Shown: piece by piece, positions 47,497-55,958 of the stretch
Layout of the letters: every line of letters begins with the position of its first letter
Position numbering within the stretch: position 1 is the stretch's first letter
Source of the DNA: Lysobacterales bacterium
Lineage (GTDB): Bacteria > Pseudomonadota > Gammaproteobacteria > Xanthomonadales > SZUA-36
DNA: 60,798 bases
Assembly (NCBI GenBank): GCA_013001885.1
Contig: JABDLD010000003.1
Span: 1 to 60,798, forward strand
Direction of reading: 5' to 3'
Translations under genes and position numbers: made by a program
The notes under the pieces: model-generated
Told to the model about the DNA's origin: nothing
The model's database searches: none
What the model saw: the letters and a program-made list of their open reading frames with translations, nothing else

Positions 47497-48435
47497 ATGC
47501 GAATCGTGTTGCTGGGTGCGACCGGCTTCGTTGGACATCATCTGCTGCCGAAGCTTTCTGATGCAGGCCACGACTGCCTGGTGCTTTGCCGTTACCCGCC
47601 AGGCTGCCGGGAATTGACCGTCATCCCGCGGGTGGAAGTGCGGCGTGCGAATATCTTTGACGCGGGCCAACTGGCGCAGTTTTTCGATGGCGTGGACGCG
47701 GTGATCAATATGGTCGGGATCCTGAATGAGTCCGGACGCAACGGCAAGGGATTCCACCGCGCGCATGTTGAACTGGTCGAAATGATCATTGCGGCCGCCC
47801 GAAAAACCGGCGTGCGCCGGTTGCTGCAAGTCAGCGCCCTGCATGCCGGCAAGGGGTCCAGCCATTACCTGATCAGCAAAGGCAAGGCGGAAGAGCTGAT
47901 TCGGGCGGCGGACGGGCTGGACGCCACCATTTTTCAGCCGTCGGTTATTTTTGGCGATGGTGATTCGTTTTTCAATCGGTTCGCGGCGCTCCTGAAATTG
48001 GCGCCCGTCTTGCCGCTGGCCTGTCCGGACGCAAAAATGCAGCCGGTTTGGGTCGGCGACCTGACCGCTATGATGACGCTGGCGCTGGAAAACAGGGAAA
48101 CGTTTGGAGAAACCCTGGTCGCGGTCGGTCCGCAAATTTTCAGCCTGCGCGAACTGGTCGAATACGCCGCTTCTGCTGCAGGCCTGCGCCGCAAAATCAT
48201 CGGCCTGCCGGACGGCCTGTCGCGTCTACAGGGTGCAGTGATGGACTTCGTCCCCGGCAAGCCCTTTTCCAGTGATAATTACCGGTCGCTGCAGACAGAT
48301 AACACCAGTGCTGAAAACAGCCTCCCGCGGTTCGGCATAACCCCCCGGGCGCTGCAAACCGTGGTGCCGGAATACCTGTCTGAATCAGCACACCAGCATC
48401 ATCTGGACGACTACAGGAAACGGGCGGGCAGGTGA
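47497..48435 (+). CDS. NDUFA9-like NAD(P)-binding epimerase-family protein
   Basis: This 312-residue extended/atypical SDR has an N-terminal GATGFVGHHLLPKL nucleotide-binding loop, a TNMVG-type segment (VINMVGILNE) and QVSALHAG, with Tyr-x-x-x-Lys as YLISKGK. The pattern is that of complex I subunit NDUFA9-like proteins, often annotated as NAD-dependent epimerases; the substrate is unknown. ATG 47497 has AAGGAG 6 bp upstream. It lies 25 bp after slt and 1 bp before cca. Confidence 0.9.
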   Translation: MRIVLLGATGFVGHHLLPKLSDAGHDCLVLCRYPPGCRELTVIPRVEVRRANIFDAGQLAQFFDGVDAVINMVGILNESGRNGKGFHRAHVELVEMIIAAARKTGVRRLLQVSALHAGKGSSHYLISKGKAEELIRAADGLDATIFQPSVIFGDGDSFFNRFAALLKLAPVLPLACPDAKMQPVWVGDLTAMMTLALENRETFGETLVAVGPQIFSLRELVEYAASAAGLRRKIIGLPDGLSRLQGAVMDFVPGKPFSSDNYRSLQTDNTSAENSLPRFGITPRALQTVVPEYLSESAHQHHLDDYRKRAGR

Positions 48436-48436
48436 G

Positions 48437-49678
48437 GTGACCGGCGCCGTTTACCTTGTAGGCGGGGCGGTCCGTGACGAACTGCTGGGCATCTTGCCCG
48501 GGGAACGCGACTGGGTCGTCGTCGGCGGAACGCCGGATGAACTGCTGGCCCGGGATTTCCGGCAGGTGGGCGCTTCGTTCCCGGTATTCCTGCATCCGGA
48601 AACGGGAGAAGAGTACGCACTGGCCCGCACCGAACGAAAACAGGGGCATGGCTATCACGGCTTCAACGTTGATTTCCATCCGGGGGTCACACTCGAGCAG
48701 GACCTCGAGCGCCGTGACCTGACGATCAACGCGATGGCGAAGGATCAGTCGGGCAAGCTGATCGATCCCTACGGCGGCCAGCGGGACCTGGAGCAGAAAA
48801 TTCTGCGCCACGTGTCGCCGGCGTTTTGTGAGGACCCGCTACGGGTGTTGCGGGTTGCGCGATTTGCGGCGCGTTTCGCCGAAGCGGGTTTTCGCGTGCA
48901 CGAATCGACCATGACACTGATGCGGGAGATGGCCGCTTCGGGGGAACTCGAACACCTGGTCCCTGAGCGGGTCTGGACCGAATTCACCAAGGCGCTGTCG
49001 ACCTCGCAGCCGGGCAGGTTTGTGGAGGTGCTGCGCGCGAGCGGCGCGCTGGCCAGCCTGTTGCCGGAAGTGGATTGCCTTTTTGGCATTCCGCAGCCGG
49101 AGCAGTACCACCCGGAAATCGACACCGGCATCCACGTGATCATGACCATGAACCGGGCCGCGCAACTGGGCGGCTCTGCAGCAGTCGTGTTCTCCCTGTT
49201 GGTACATGATCTTGGCAAGGGACTGACTGAGGCTGAGTTGCTGCCGGCGCATCACGGCCACGAAACGGCCGGTGTTCCGCTGGTCGACCGCGTTTGCGAG
49301 CGGCTGCGTGTCCCTGTCGCCTATCGCGATCTTGCGCTGAAGGTCTGTGCCCTGCACCTGCGTTGCCACCGCCTGCTAGAAGCGCGGCCAGTTACCCTAC
49401 TGAAATTGATCGAGGACGCCGACCTGTTACGTCGGCCGGAACGGGCGGGCGATTTCATTCTGGCCTGCAAAGCCGATTACCAGGGCCGAAAGGGCCTTGA
49501 ACAGCGTCCCTATCCGCAGCAGGAGGTGCTGTTGGCTGCGTTGCACGCGGCGCTGGGCGTGCGGGGCAGGGATATCAGAACTGAAGGTCTCAGCGGTGTT
49601 CAGATAGGCGCCGAGCTGAGGAAGGCGCGAATAGAGGCTATAGCCGGTATCGAAGGTCCTGCAGAGCGAATCCCCTGA
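48437..49678 (+). CDS. cca: CCA-adding tRNA nucleotidyltransferase with HD domain
   Basis: The 413-residue enzyme matches E. coli Cca (412). The nucleotidyltransferase motif GGAVRDELLG is at residues 9-18. The metal-binding DxD is here ERD (GERDWVVVG), a conservative Asp to Glu change. RRDLTIN and the nucleotide-selecting EDPLRVLRVARFAARF follow. The C-terminal HD phosphohydrolase domain has GIHVIM, VHDLGKG and HHGHE. It adds or repairs the 3'-CCA of tRNAs. The start is GTG 48437. The 3' end overlaps the converging methyltransferase gene by 41 bp. Confidence 0.95.
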   Translation: MTGAVYLVGGAVRDELLGILPGERDWVVVGGTPDELLARDFRQVGASFPVFLHPETGEEYALARTERKQGHGYHGFNVDFHPGVTLEQDLERRDLTINAMAKDQSGKLIDPYGGQRDLEQKILRHVSPAFCEDPLRVLRVARFAARFAEAGFRVHESTMTLMREMAASGELEHLVPERVWTEFTKALSTSQPGRFVEVLRASGALASLLPEVDCLFGIPQPEQYHPEIDTGIHVIMTMNRAAQLGGSAAVVFSLLVHDLGKGLTEAELLPAHHGHETAGVPLVDRVCERLRVPVAYRDLALKVCALHLRCHRLLEARPVTLLKLIEDADLLRRPERAGDFILACKADYQGRKGLEQRPYPQQEVLLAALHAALGVRGRDIRTEGLSGVQIGAELRKARIEAIAGIEGPAERIP

Positions 49679-50810
49679 GCTCCGAATCCAGTCCGCGGCC
49701 AAGGCCCATGACCTGAAATTTCTCACCCATGAGCCCGGGAAGCGTCAGTTCGCGGGCCTGCGCGCTCAGCGCCAGGCCGTCGTCTGCGCCAGCTGCAACC
49801 TCGTCGGCGAGCAATTCGTCCAGCCCGCAGCCAAGCAGGAACATCGCTTGACTGGTGTAGCCTTGCACTTCGAGCCCGAAAGCGTCCGCGGCTTCGGCCA
49901 GTGCGGTAAAGTCTACCCAGGCGGTGATATCCTGCAGCCCCGGCCAGAAAAACACGTCATCATGCGCGCGGTGGCGGTAGTGGCACATCACCGTACCGTC
50001 CGTGCGCTGCGGGAGATAGTATTCGCCGCGCGGGTAGCCGTAGTCTATGAAAAGCGCAAGGCCGCGCGTCATTTGCCGTGTGACCGCATTGAGCCAGCCG
50101 GACAGGTGCAGGTTGACCTCTGACCGATAACCCGTCCGGAACGACGCACGGGCGGTTGACGCCAGGTGTTGCACCGCCCGTTGCAGTTCTTCCGGGGCGG
50201 CGCGGCGGGACCAGCAAAAACGGTCAGCCTCTGTGGCCACGCACATCTGCTCGATACCGTCCTCAGCAATGCGGAACCTTTCGACGGCGAGTGCATCGAT
50301 GACCTCGTTGGCAATCAGCACACCCTGCCAGTCCGCATCGGGCGGCTGGTCCAGCCAGTGCACCCGGTCTGCCAGTGCCGGCACCGTTTCCTCGATGACC
50401 TCCTGCTGAACCCGGCGCAGATCGGCACTGCGTTCCAGCACCAGGTAACGCGCCGGCAGCTTCTCGGCAGGCAGATGCCGCAGCAGGTCAGCGGCCAGCC
50501 TCCCTGTTCCAGCTCCGGCTTCCAGCAGGTCATAGTCACCCAGCAGGTCCGCTGCTTCCGCCACCTGGCGGGCAAGGCAGGCGGCGAACAGCGAACCCAG
50601 TTCCGGGGCCGTCACAAAATCGCCGGATTCGCCCAGCTTGTGCAATCCGGCCGAGTAGTAGCCCAGGCCCGGCTCATACAAGGCCATTTCCATGAAGCGC
50701 GAGAACGGCATCATGCCGTCGGGATCGAATGCTTCGCGGATCCGTTGGCACAGGGATTTGCTCATTTGCTTGAGCTCATCAGGGGGTTCGGGCAGGATGT
50801 TGCGGGACAT
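49638..50810 (-). CDS. SAM-dependent methyltransferase, MidA/NDUFAF7 family
   Basis: This 390-residue protein of the DUF185 family has the N-terminal segment RFMEMALYEPGLGYYS, the SAM loop DLLEAGAGTGRLAADLL and the family motif IANEVIDALAV with FIDYGYPRGEYY. Its eukaryotic homologue NDUFAF7 methylates an Arg of a complex I subunit; the bacterial substrate is not established. ATG 50810 is chosen because upstream residues overlap the divergent reductase region. Confidence 0.92.
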   Translation of the reverse strand: MSRNILPEPPDELKQMSKSLCQRIREAFDPDGMMPFSRFMEMALYEPGLGYYSAGLHKLGESGDFVTAPELGSLFAACLARQVAEAADLLGDYDLLEAGAGTGRLAADLLRHLPAEKLPARYLVLERSADLRRVQQEVIEETVPALADRVHWLDQPPDADWQGVLIANEVIDALAVERFRIAEDGIEQMCVATEADRFCWSRRAAPEELQRAVQHLASTARASFRTGYRSEVNLHLSGWLNAVTRQMTRGLALFIDYGYPRGEYYLPQRTDGTVMCHYRHRAHDDVFFWPGLQDITAWVDFTALAEAADAFGLEVQGYTSQAMFLLGCGLDELLADEVAAGADDGLALSAQARELTLPGLMGEKFQVMGLGRGLDSELRGFALQDLRYRL

Positions 50811-50840
50811 AGGTTGCAAGTTTGTTTGAGTGAAAAGTGC

Positions 50841-51578
50841 ATGTCCAGTAGAAAAACTGCCCTGGTAACGGGCGCCGCGGCCCGCATCGGCGCCGCAATT
50901 GTGGAAACCCTTCATGCCCGGGGCTGCGATGTTGTGCTGCATTACAACTCCAGCGCGGAGCCCGCGCAGCGCGTGGTTGATCGGCTGAATGCGAAGCGTG
51001 CCAATAGCGCCTCGCTCGCGCAGGCGGACCTTTCAGCGCCAGACGATGTGGCCCGCCTGGCGGACGAGATAAGCGGCCGGTTCGGGCGGCTGGATGTCCT
51101 GGTCAACAACGCCTCACGCTTCTACCCGACAACGGCGGGCGAGACACTGGCCTGGCAGTGGGAAGACCTGTTGAACAGTAATCTGCGCGGCCCGTACTTC
51201 CTGGTGCAGGCGCTGCTTGAACCGCTGAAGACAGCCGGAGGTTCTGTCGTCAACATCGTGGATATTCACGCCGAAAGGCCGATGAAACGGCACGCGGTGT
51301 ACTGTATTTCAAAAGCAGGCCTGGCCATGATGACCCAGGCGCTGGCACAGGAGCTGGGTCCCTCGGTGCGGGTTAACGGCGTGTCGCCGGGTGCGATTCT
51401 GTGGGCCGAAAACGAGCAAAGCCGCTCGCTGCAACAGGCCATTCTGGACCGGACCGCGCTGGGCCGGACCGGAGAGCCGGCCGATATCGCTACCGCCGTT
51501 GTCTACCTCGCGCTGGATGCGCCGTATGTGACCGGCCAGATCCTGGCGGTTGACGGCGGTCGCTCGGTGAACATGTAG
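50841..51578 (+). CDS. Pteridine reductase (FolM-like SDR)
   Basis: This 245-residue short-chain dehydrogenase has the TGAAARIGAAIVETL nucleotide loop, NNASRFYPT, and the catalytic Tyr-x-x-x-Lys as YCISKAG, followed by PGAILWAE. The NNAS-FYPT and PGAILW signatures are those of PTR1/FolM pteridine reductases rather than FabG. It would reduce dihydrofolate or dihydropterins, which agrees with folK and folB next to it on the opposite strand. ATG 50841 is divergent from the methyltransferase gene; the frame upstream is a shadow. Confidence 0.88.
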   Translation: MSSRKTALVTGAAARIGAAIVETLHARGCDVVLHYNSSAEPAQRVVDRLNAKRANSASLAQADLSAPDDVARLADEISGRFGRLDVLVNNASRFYPTTAGETLAWQWEDLLNSNLRGPYFLVQALLEPLKTAGGSVVNIVDIHAERPMKRHAVYCISKAGLAMMTQALAQELGPSVRVNGVSPGAILWAENEQSRSLQQAILDRTALGRTGEPADIATAVVYLALDAPYVTGQILAVDGGRSVNM

Positions 51579-51608
51579 GAACCTGCCCGTAAGCGAATCA
51601 AATCGCTG

Positions 51609-52091
51609 TTACAGGCTGATCGGCTTCATCACCGTGGTTTTTCCCGGGAAGCGGCTCCATAACTCCGACATCGTTATCCTCTCGACGGGATGCCGCAATT
51701 TCGGGGCCAGGTCAGCCAGCGGCTTCAACACGTAGGCAGCTTCAAGGATCTCAACGCGCGGCAATTCCAGTTCGGGGCTCAGAACATACAGGTCGTCGTA
51801 CAGCAGAATGTCGATGTCCAGCGTCCGGTCGGAAAACTTGGGGACGGAGCGGTTGCGCTGGTGCCGATCCTCGAGTGCATGTAAATATGCTTTGAGTTCC
51901 AGCGGGCTCATTCCGGTTTCCACCCGCGCGACGAGATTGATGAAATCCTCGCCTTCGAAACCGAACGGCACGGTCTGGTAGACCGGCGAAAGATCGACCC
52001 GCGCAAACGTCTGCCGCAATGCTTCAATCGCTGAAGGTATGTTTTTACGGGCCTCGATGTTGCTGCCAAGCCCAAGGTAAGCAGTGCTCAT
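51609..52091 (-). CDS. folK: HPPK, 2-amino-4-hydroxy-6-hydroxymethyldihydropteridine pyrophosphokinase
   Basis: This 160-residue enzyme has E. coli HPPK length (159). It shows YLGLGSNIEAR at the start, the loop around VETGMSPLELKAYLHALEDR, and the metal and ATP motif DRTLDIDILLY. It pyrophosphorylates the pterin precursor of folate. It lies 4 bp after folB on the same strand, so two consecutive folate steps are co-transcribed. Confidence 0.97.
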   Translation of the reverse strand: MSTAYLGLGSNIEARKNIPSAIEALRQTFARVDLSPVYQTVPFGFEGEDFINLVARVETGMSPLELKAYLHALEDRHQRNRSVPKFSDRTLDIDILLYDDLYVLSPELELPRVEILEAAYVLKPLADLAPKLRHPVERITMSELWSRFPGKTTVMKPISL

Positions 52092-52095
52092 CGGG

Positions 52096-52461
52096 TCAGG
52101 CTCCGGTCGAGTCTCTGTCCCGCTGGATGATCACGCCCACTGCGCTGGATCCGCGCACCGCCCCGGGCTTGCTCAACTTCAATTTCAGGCGGCTCACGGG
52201 AAATTCGGTGAGCACGATGGCCGCGCAGTTTTCCGCCAGCGCCTCGACCAGTTGGAACTCACTCTGCTCGATGAAGTGAATCAGCCTTTTGGAAACGGCC
52301 TTGTAATCCAGCGTGTCCTCGATTGAATCCGAAGCCGCCGCCGGGCGGATATCAAAATCCATTTCCAGGTCGAGGCTGACTGCCTGCCGGATTTCCCGCT
52401 CCCAGTCGAAGATGCCGATCACGGTCTCTACGGTCAGGTTTTCAATAAAAACTCGATCCAT
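52096..52461 (-). CDS. folB: Dihydroneopterin aldolase
   Basis: This 121-residue protein has E. coli FolB length (122). Conserved features are VIGIFDWEREIRQ near the start and the SFQLVEALAE-type helix (EFQLVEALAENCA) with catalytic Glu, and KLSKPGAVRGSSAVGV near the end with the catalytic Lys. It makes 6-hydroxymethyldihydropterin, the substrate of FolK. It follows tsaD by 10 bp. Confidence 0.96.
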   Translation of the reverse strand: MDRVFIENLTVETVIGIFDWEREIRQAVSLDLEMDFDIRPAAASDSIEDTLDYKAVSKRLIHFIEQSEFQLVEALAENCAAIVLTEFPVSRLKLKLSKPGAVRGSSAVGVIIQRDRDSTGA

Positions 52462-52471
52462 GTTCAGGGCC

Positions 52472-53497
52472 TTATTTCGGATGGGTGGTTGCCATCAATT
52501 CATGCAAGGGCCAGCGCGGCCGTGCCCGGATGACGTCGGGTTCAGATTCCCCGGCCTGCAGGCGATGATAGCCGGCATATGCGATCATGGCTCCGTTGTC
52601 GGTGCAGAACTCAATCCGGGGATAGGAAACACTCCAGCCGTACTTCTTGCCGGCCCGTTGCAGGGTCTCACGCAGCTCCAGGTTGGCGCCGACGCCCCCG
52701 GCGATGACGAGTTGACCGCAGCGCGTCTGCTGCATAGCCCGCCGGCATTTAATCACCATGGTGTCCACCACCGCCCGCTGGAACCCGGCCGCGATATCAG
52801 CCTTTGCATTCACGTCGCCGGAGTGACGGTTCCATAGGTTGCGAGTGTGGGTTTTAAGCCCGCTGAAACTGAACTCAAGCCCGGGCCGGTCGGTCATCGG
52901 ACGAGGGAATCTGAATTTGGCGGGATCTCCTGTTTCAGCCGCTTTGGCCAGCACCGGGCCGCCGGGGTAACCCAGGCCAAGCAACTTGGCGGTCTTGTCG
53001 AACGCTTCCCCCGCGGCATCGTCCAGCGTTTCGCCCAGCACGCGATAGACACCGATCTCGCGTACCTCCACCAGCATCGAGTGGCCGCCGGAGACCAGCA
53101 GCGCGACGAACGGAAACTGCGGCGGCTCTTCTTCCAGCAACGGGGCCAGCAAATGACCCTCCATGTGATGGACGCCGACAGCCGGTACATCAAGGGCCTG
53201 TGCAATGGCTCTGCCGGCAGCAGCGCCAACCAGCAGCGCGCCCACCAGGCCGGGTCCGGATGTATAGGCGATTCCGTCAATATTGGAGCGGTTGCAGCCG
53301 GCCTGCTCCAGACATTCATCGAGCAGGGGCACCAGCTTCCTGACGTGGTCGCGGGAGGCGATTTCTGGCACCACGCCGCCATATTCGGCATGGATGTGAG
53401 CCTGAGAATACAGCACGTGCGCCATCAGTCCGAGCTCGCCATCGTAGATGGCAACCCCGGTTTCGTCGCAGGAAGTTTCGATACCCAGTACACGCAT
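52472..53497 (-). CDS. tsaD: tRNA threonylcarbamoyltransferase TsaD
   Basis: This 341-residue ASKHA protein (E. coli 337) starts [14 protein letters not shown], with metal-binding His in [19 protein letters not shown], and the late Asp in [11 protein letters not shown]. It transfers threonylcarbamoyl from the TsaC product to A37 of tRNA with TsaB and TsaE. ATG 53497 has AAAGGGT upstream; 24 residues of extra frame are rejected. The gene is divergent from ggt. Confidence 0.97.
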   Translation of the reverse strand: MRVLGIETSCDETGVAIYDGELGLMAHVLYSQAHIHAEYGGVVPEIASRDHVRKLVPLLDECLEQAGCNRSNIDGIAYTSGPGLVGALLVGAAAGRAIAQALDVPAVGVHHMEGHLLAPLLEEEPPQFPFVALLVSGGHSMLVEVREIGVYRVLGETLDDAAGEAFDKTAKLLGLGYPGGPVLAKAAETGDPAKFRFPRPMTDRPGLEFSFSGLKTHTRNLWNRHSGDVNAKADIAAGFQRAVVDTMVIKCRRAMQQTRCGQLVIAGGVGANLELRETLQRAGKKYGWSVSYPRIEFCTDNGAMIAYAGYHRLQAGESEPDVIRARPRWPLHELMATTHPK

Positions 53498-53616
53498 AGA
53501 CCCTTTATAGGTGCAGCCTGCTCCGACTGCAACGCTTTTGCGGTTTTCAGACCGGAACGATTGCTTCATGATGGGCTTATGGTATCTTCTCCCGTTCGAT
53601 TTTCAGGAGGCATAGG

Positions 53617-55176
53617 GTGGCCAAACGTTTAGGTGTCGCGGCATCGGGCAGCGCCGAGGTTTCGCAGACCGCAGTAGAGATACTGAAGGCGGGCGGCAAT
53701 GCATTCGATGCGGTTCTGGGCGCGCTCTGTACGGCCTCGATTGCCGAGCCGCTGCTGGTCAGCCTGGGCGGAGGCGGATTTTTGCTGGGCCTGCCGGAAG
53801 GCGGTAAACCAACGGTGTTCGATTTTTTCTGCCAGACACCAGAGCGCAGGCGCGCGGATCCGGAACTGGATTTCTACCCTATCGTGGCCGATTTCGGCAC
53901 AGCCACACAGGAGTTTCACATCGGAATGGGTTCGATTGCCGTCCCGGGCGTGGTGGCCGGCATCTTCGAGGCGCACCGCGCACTGGGCCGCATGCCCATC
54001 GGGGAGATCGTCACCCCGGCAATAGAACTGGCGCGGTCCGGTGTCACGATCGACGCCTTCCACCACTATATCCTGCGGATTCTGCGCCCAATCATGGAGG
54101 CCACGCCGGAAAGCTTCGCCCTGTACAGGTCTCCGGCCAACGCCTGCGACCTCATCTCAGAAGGGGAATTGTTGTGCAATCCGGAAGCGGCGGACGCGCT
54201 CGAGGCACTGATAGCCGAAGGCCCGGATTTGTTCTACCGGGGCGAATGGGCGGCCCGGCTGGCCGCCGACAGCCGGGACGGGGGAGGCCATTTAACGCTC
54301 GAGGACCTGGCACACTACCGTGTCGAGCAACGCGAACCGGTGGTTTTCAGGCACCGCGGCGCCCGTTGTGCAATCAATCCCCCACCTTCCCCGGGCGGCA
54401 GCCTGGTGGCGTTTGCGCTGGGCGTGATGGCCGACTGGGAGCCGGCCGGGGACGACTGGGGCAGCACCGATCACGTGCTCAACGTGCTCAGGGGGATGCG
54501 TGCGGCCAGCGTCGCGCGGCATGAATATTCAATGGAAGCGGGCCTCGAGTTCCATAAAATGAGAGAGCTTCTGGGTGAGGAGACCATCCGGCAGTGGCAA
54601 AAGGGGCTCAGGCTGCATTCCCTGTTCAGCAGGGGCACGACTCACATCAGCGTAGCCGATGCCCAGGGCAATATCGCCAGCCTGACGGCTTCCAACGGGG
54701 AAGGCTGTTCCTACCTGTTGCCCGGCACCGGTATCATGCTCAATAACATGCTGGGTGAGGAAGACCTGAATCCCGGCGGATTCAACCGATGGAAAAAAGG
54801 GGTTCGGCTGGCTTCCATGATGTCCCCGGCGGTGGTGGAAAAGCCTGACGGAACTCGATTTGCACTAGGTTCGGGGGGGTCGAACCGTATCCGCAGCGCC
54901 ATCACCCAGGTGCTGGTGAACCTGCTCGACTATCAAATGACGCCTGAACAGGCCGTCGCGGCCCCCCGGTTTCACCTCGAAGGCGATATGCTGAGTATCG
55001 AGCCCGGGTTCGACTCCGCAGCCTTCGAAGCCATGGAGTCTTCCGCTCCCTGCACTCATACCTGGCCCGAAAAAAATCTATTTTTCGGCGGTGTGCACAC
55101 GGTTTCGGTGAAACATGGCGGCATTTTTGACGGTGCCGGAGACCCCCGGCGCGGCGGCGCCGTTGCCTACGCCTGA
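53617..55176 (+). CDS. Gamma-glutamyltransferase-family protein, no signal peptide
   Basis: The 519-residue Ntn hydrolase has the GGT fold: GGNAFDAVLGALCTASIAEP and GGGGFLL at the N-terminus, and the autocleavage site before nucleophile Thr341 in GTTHISVADAQGN. SNGEG and GSGGSNRIRSAI follow. Unlike E. coli Ggt there is no signal peptide, so a cytoplasmic location is predicted, and the glutamate-binding loop differs enough that the donor may not be glutathione. GTG 53617 has AGGAGG upstream. The gene interrupts the usual tsaD-rpsU neighbourhood. Confidence 0.9.
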   Translation: MAKRLGVAASGSAEVSQTAVEILKAGGNAFDAVLGALCTASIAEPLLVSLGGGGFLLGLPEGGKPTVFDFFCQTPERRRADPELDFYPIVADFGTATQEFHIGMGSIAVPGVVAGIFEAHRALGRMPIGEIVTPAIELARSGVTIDAFHHYILRILRPIMEATPESFALYRSPANACDLISEGELLCNPEAADALEALIAEGPDLFYRGEWAARLAADSRDGGGHLTLEDLAHYRVEQREPVVFRHRGARCAINPPPSPGGSLVAFALGVMADWEPAGDDWGSTDHVLNVLRGMRAASVARHEYSMEAGLEFHKMRELLGEETIRQWQKGLRLHSLFSRGTTHISVADAQGNIASLTASNGEGCSYLLPGTGIMLNNMLGEEDLNPGGFNRWKKGVRLASMMSPAVVEKPDGTRFALGSGGSNRIRSAITQVLVNLLDYQMTPEQAVAAPRFHLEGDMLSIEPGFDSAAFEAMESSAPCTHTWPEKNLFFGGVHTVSVKHGGIFDGAGDPRRGGAVAYA

Positions 55177-55217
55177 CAAGAATTGCGGATAAAACTTTGC
55201 GTCACAAGGCCAATGCT

Positions 55218-55226
55218 TGGTAAAAT
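55218..55226 (+). promoter_or_regulatory. Extended -10 promoter candidate for rpsU
   Basis: TGGTAAAAT fits an extended -10 element (TGn plus TAAAAT). A poor -35 (TTGCGT) lies 18 bp upstream, as is common for extended -10 promoters. A small inverted repeat, GCCAAA-T-TTTGGC at 55248-55260, lies in the 50-nt leader before the ribosome binding site. Confidence 0.55.
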
Positions 55227-55281
55227 GACGGGCTAAGTCAACCCAACGCCAAATTTTGGCACAAAGGAAGAGTGAAAATTA

Positions 55282-55497
55282 ATGCCGAGTGTAAAAGTTC
55301 GCGATAATGAGCCTTTTGAGTACGCACTGCGCCGCTTCAAGCGCTCCTGTGAGAAAGCCGGAGTGATGGCTGAAACCCGTCGCCGTGAGTTCTACGAAAA
55401 GCCCACCCAGGAACGCAAGCGCAAGGCCGCTGCCGCGGTGAAGCGCAATATGCGTCGCCTCTCCCGGGACGTGATTCGCCGTACCCGCCTTTACTGA
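55282..55497 (+). CDS. rpsU: 30S ribosomal protein S21
   Basis: This 71-residue protein has exact S21 length and sequence pattern ([20 protein letters not shown] at the start, and a basic C-terminus). It assists translation initiation on the 30S subunit. It is first in the macromolecular synthesis cluster and its stop codon touches the yqeY start. A purine-rich GGAAGAG lies a little far (about 12 bp) from the ATG. Confidence 0.99.
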   Translation: MPSVKVRDNEPFEYALRRFKRSCEKAGVMAETRRREFYEKPTQERKRKAAAAVKRNMRRLSRDVIRRTRLY

Positions 55498-55944
55498 ATG
55501 TCCCTGAAGTCTCGTATCCAGGAAGACGTAAAAACAGCCATGCGAGCGCATCAGCGCGAGCAACTGGCGGCATTGCGACTGGTTACGGCGGCTATCAAGC
55601 AGAAAGAAGTCGATGAGCGCATCGACCTGGACGACACGCAAGTACTGGCTGTATTGGGAAAAATGGTGAAGCAACGCCGTGAATCCCTCGAACAGTACGA
55701 AAAAGCAGGCCGTGAAGACCTTGCGGCGACAGAACGCTTTGAGCTGGACTTGATTCAGAACTACCTGCCCGAACCGCTTGGCGAAGACGAATTGGCGGTG
55801 CTGATCCGTTCAACCATTGAAAAAATCGGGGCCAGCAGTATCCGTGACATGGGCAAAGTGATGGGTGCGCTTCAGAGCCAGGTGCAGGGCCGCGCTGACA
55901 TGAAATCGGTCAGCCAGGCCGTCAAGACACAGCTAATCTCCTGA
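55498..55944 (+). CDS. GatB/YqeY-domain protein
   Basis: This 148-residue protein of the YqeY family resembles the tail domain of GatB (IQEDVKTAMRAHQREQLAAL near the start, QNYLPEPLGEDEL in the middle and MGKVMGALQSQVQGRADM near the end). It is thought to bind tRNA, but the role is unsettled. ATG follows the rpsU stop with no gap. The rpsU-yqeY-dnaG-rpoD order is common outside the enterics. Confidence 0.94.
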   Translation: MSLKSRIQEDVKTAMRAHQREQLAALRLVTAAIKQKEVDERIDLDDTQVLAVLGKMVKQRRESLEQYEKAGREDLAATERFELDLIQNYLPEPLGEDELAVLIRSTIEKIGASSIRDMGKVMGALQSQVQGRADMKSVSQAVKTQLIS

Positions 55945-55958
55945 ACGTGGTGGCCTGA

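Noticed and set aside
50166-50840. N-terminal extension of the pteridine reductase
   Set aside because: This part is antisense to the methyltransferase gene; the SDR fold begins at 50841.
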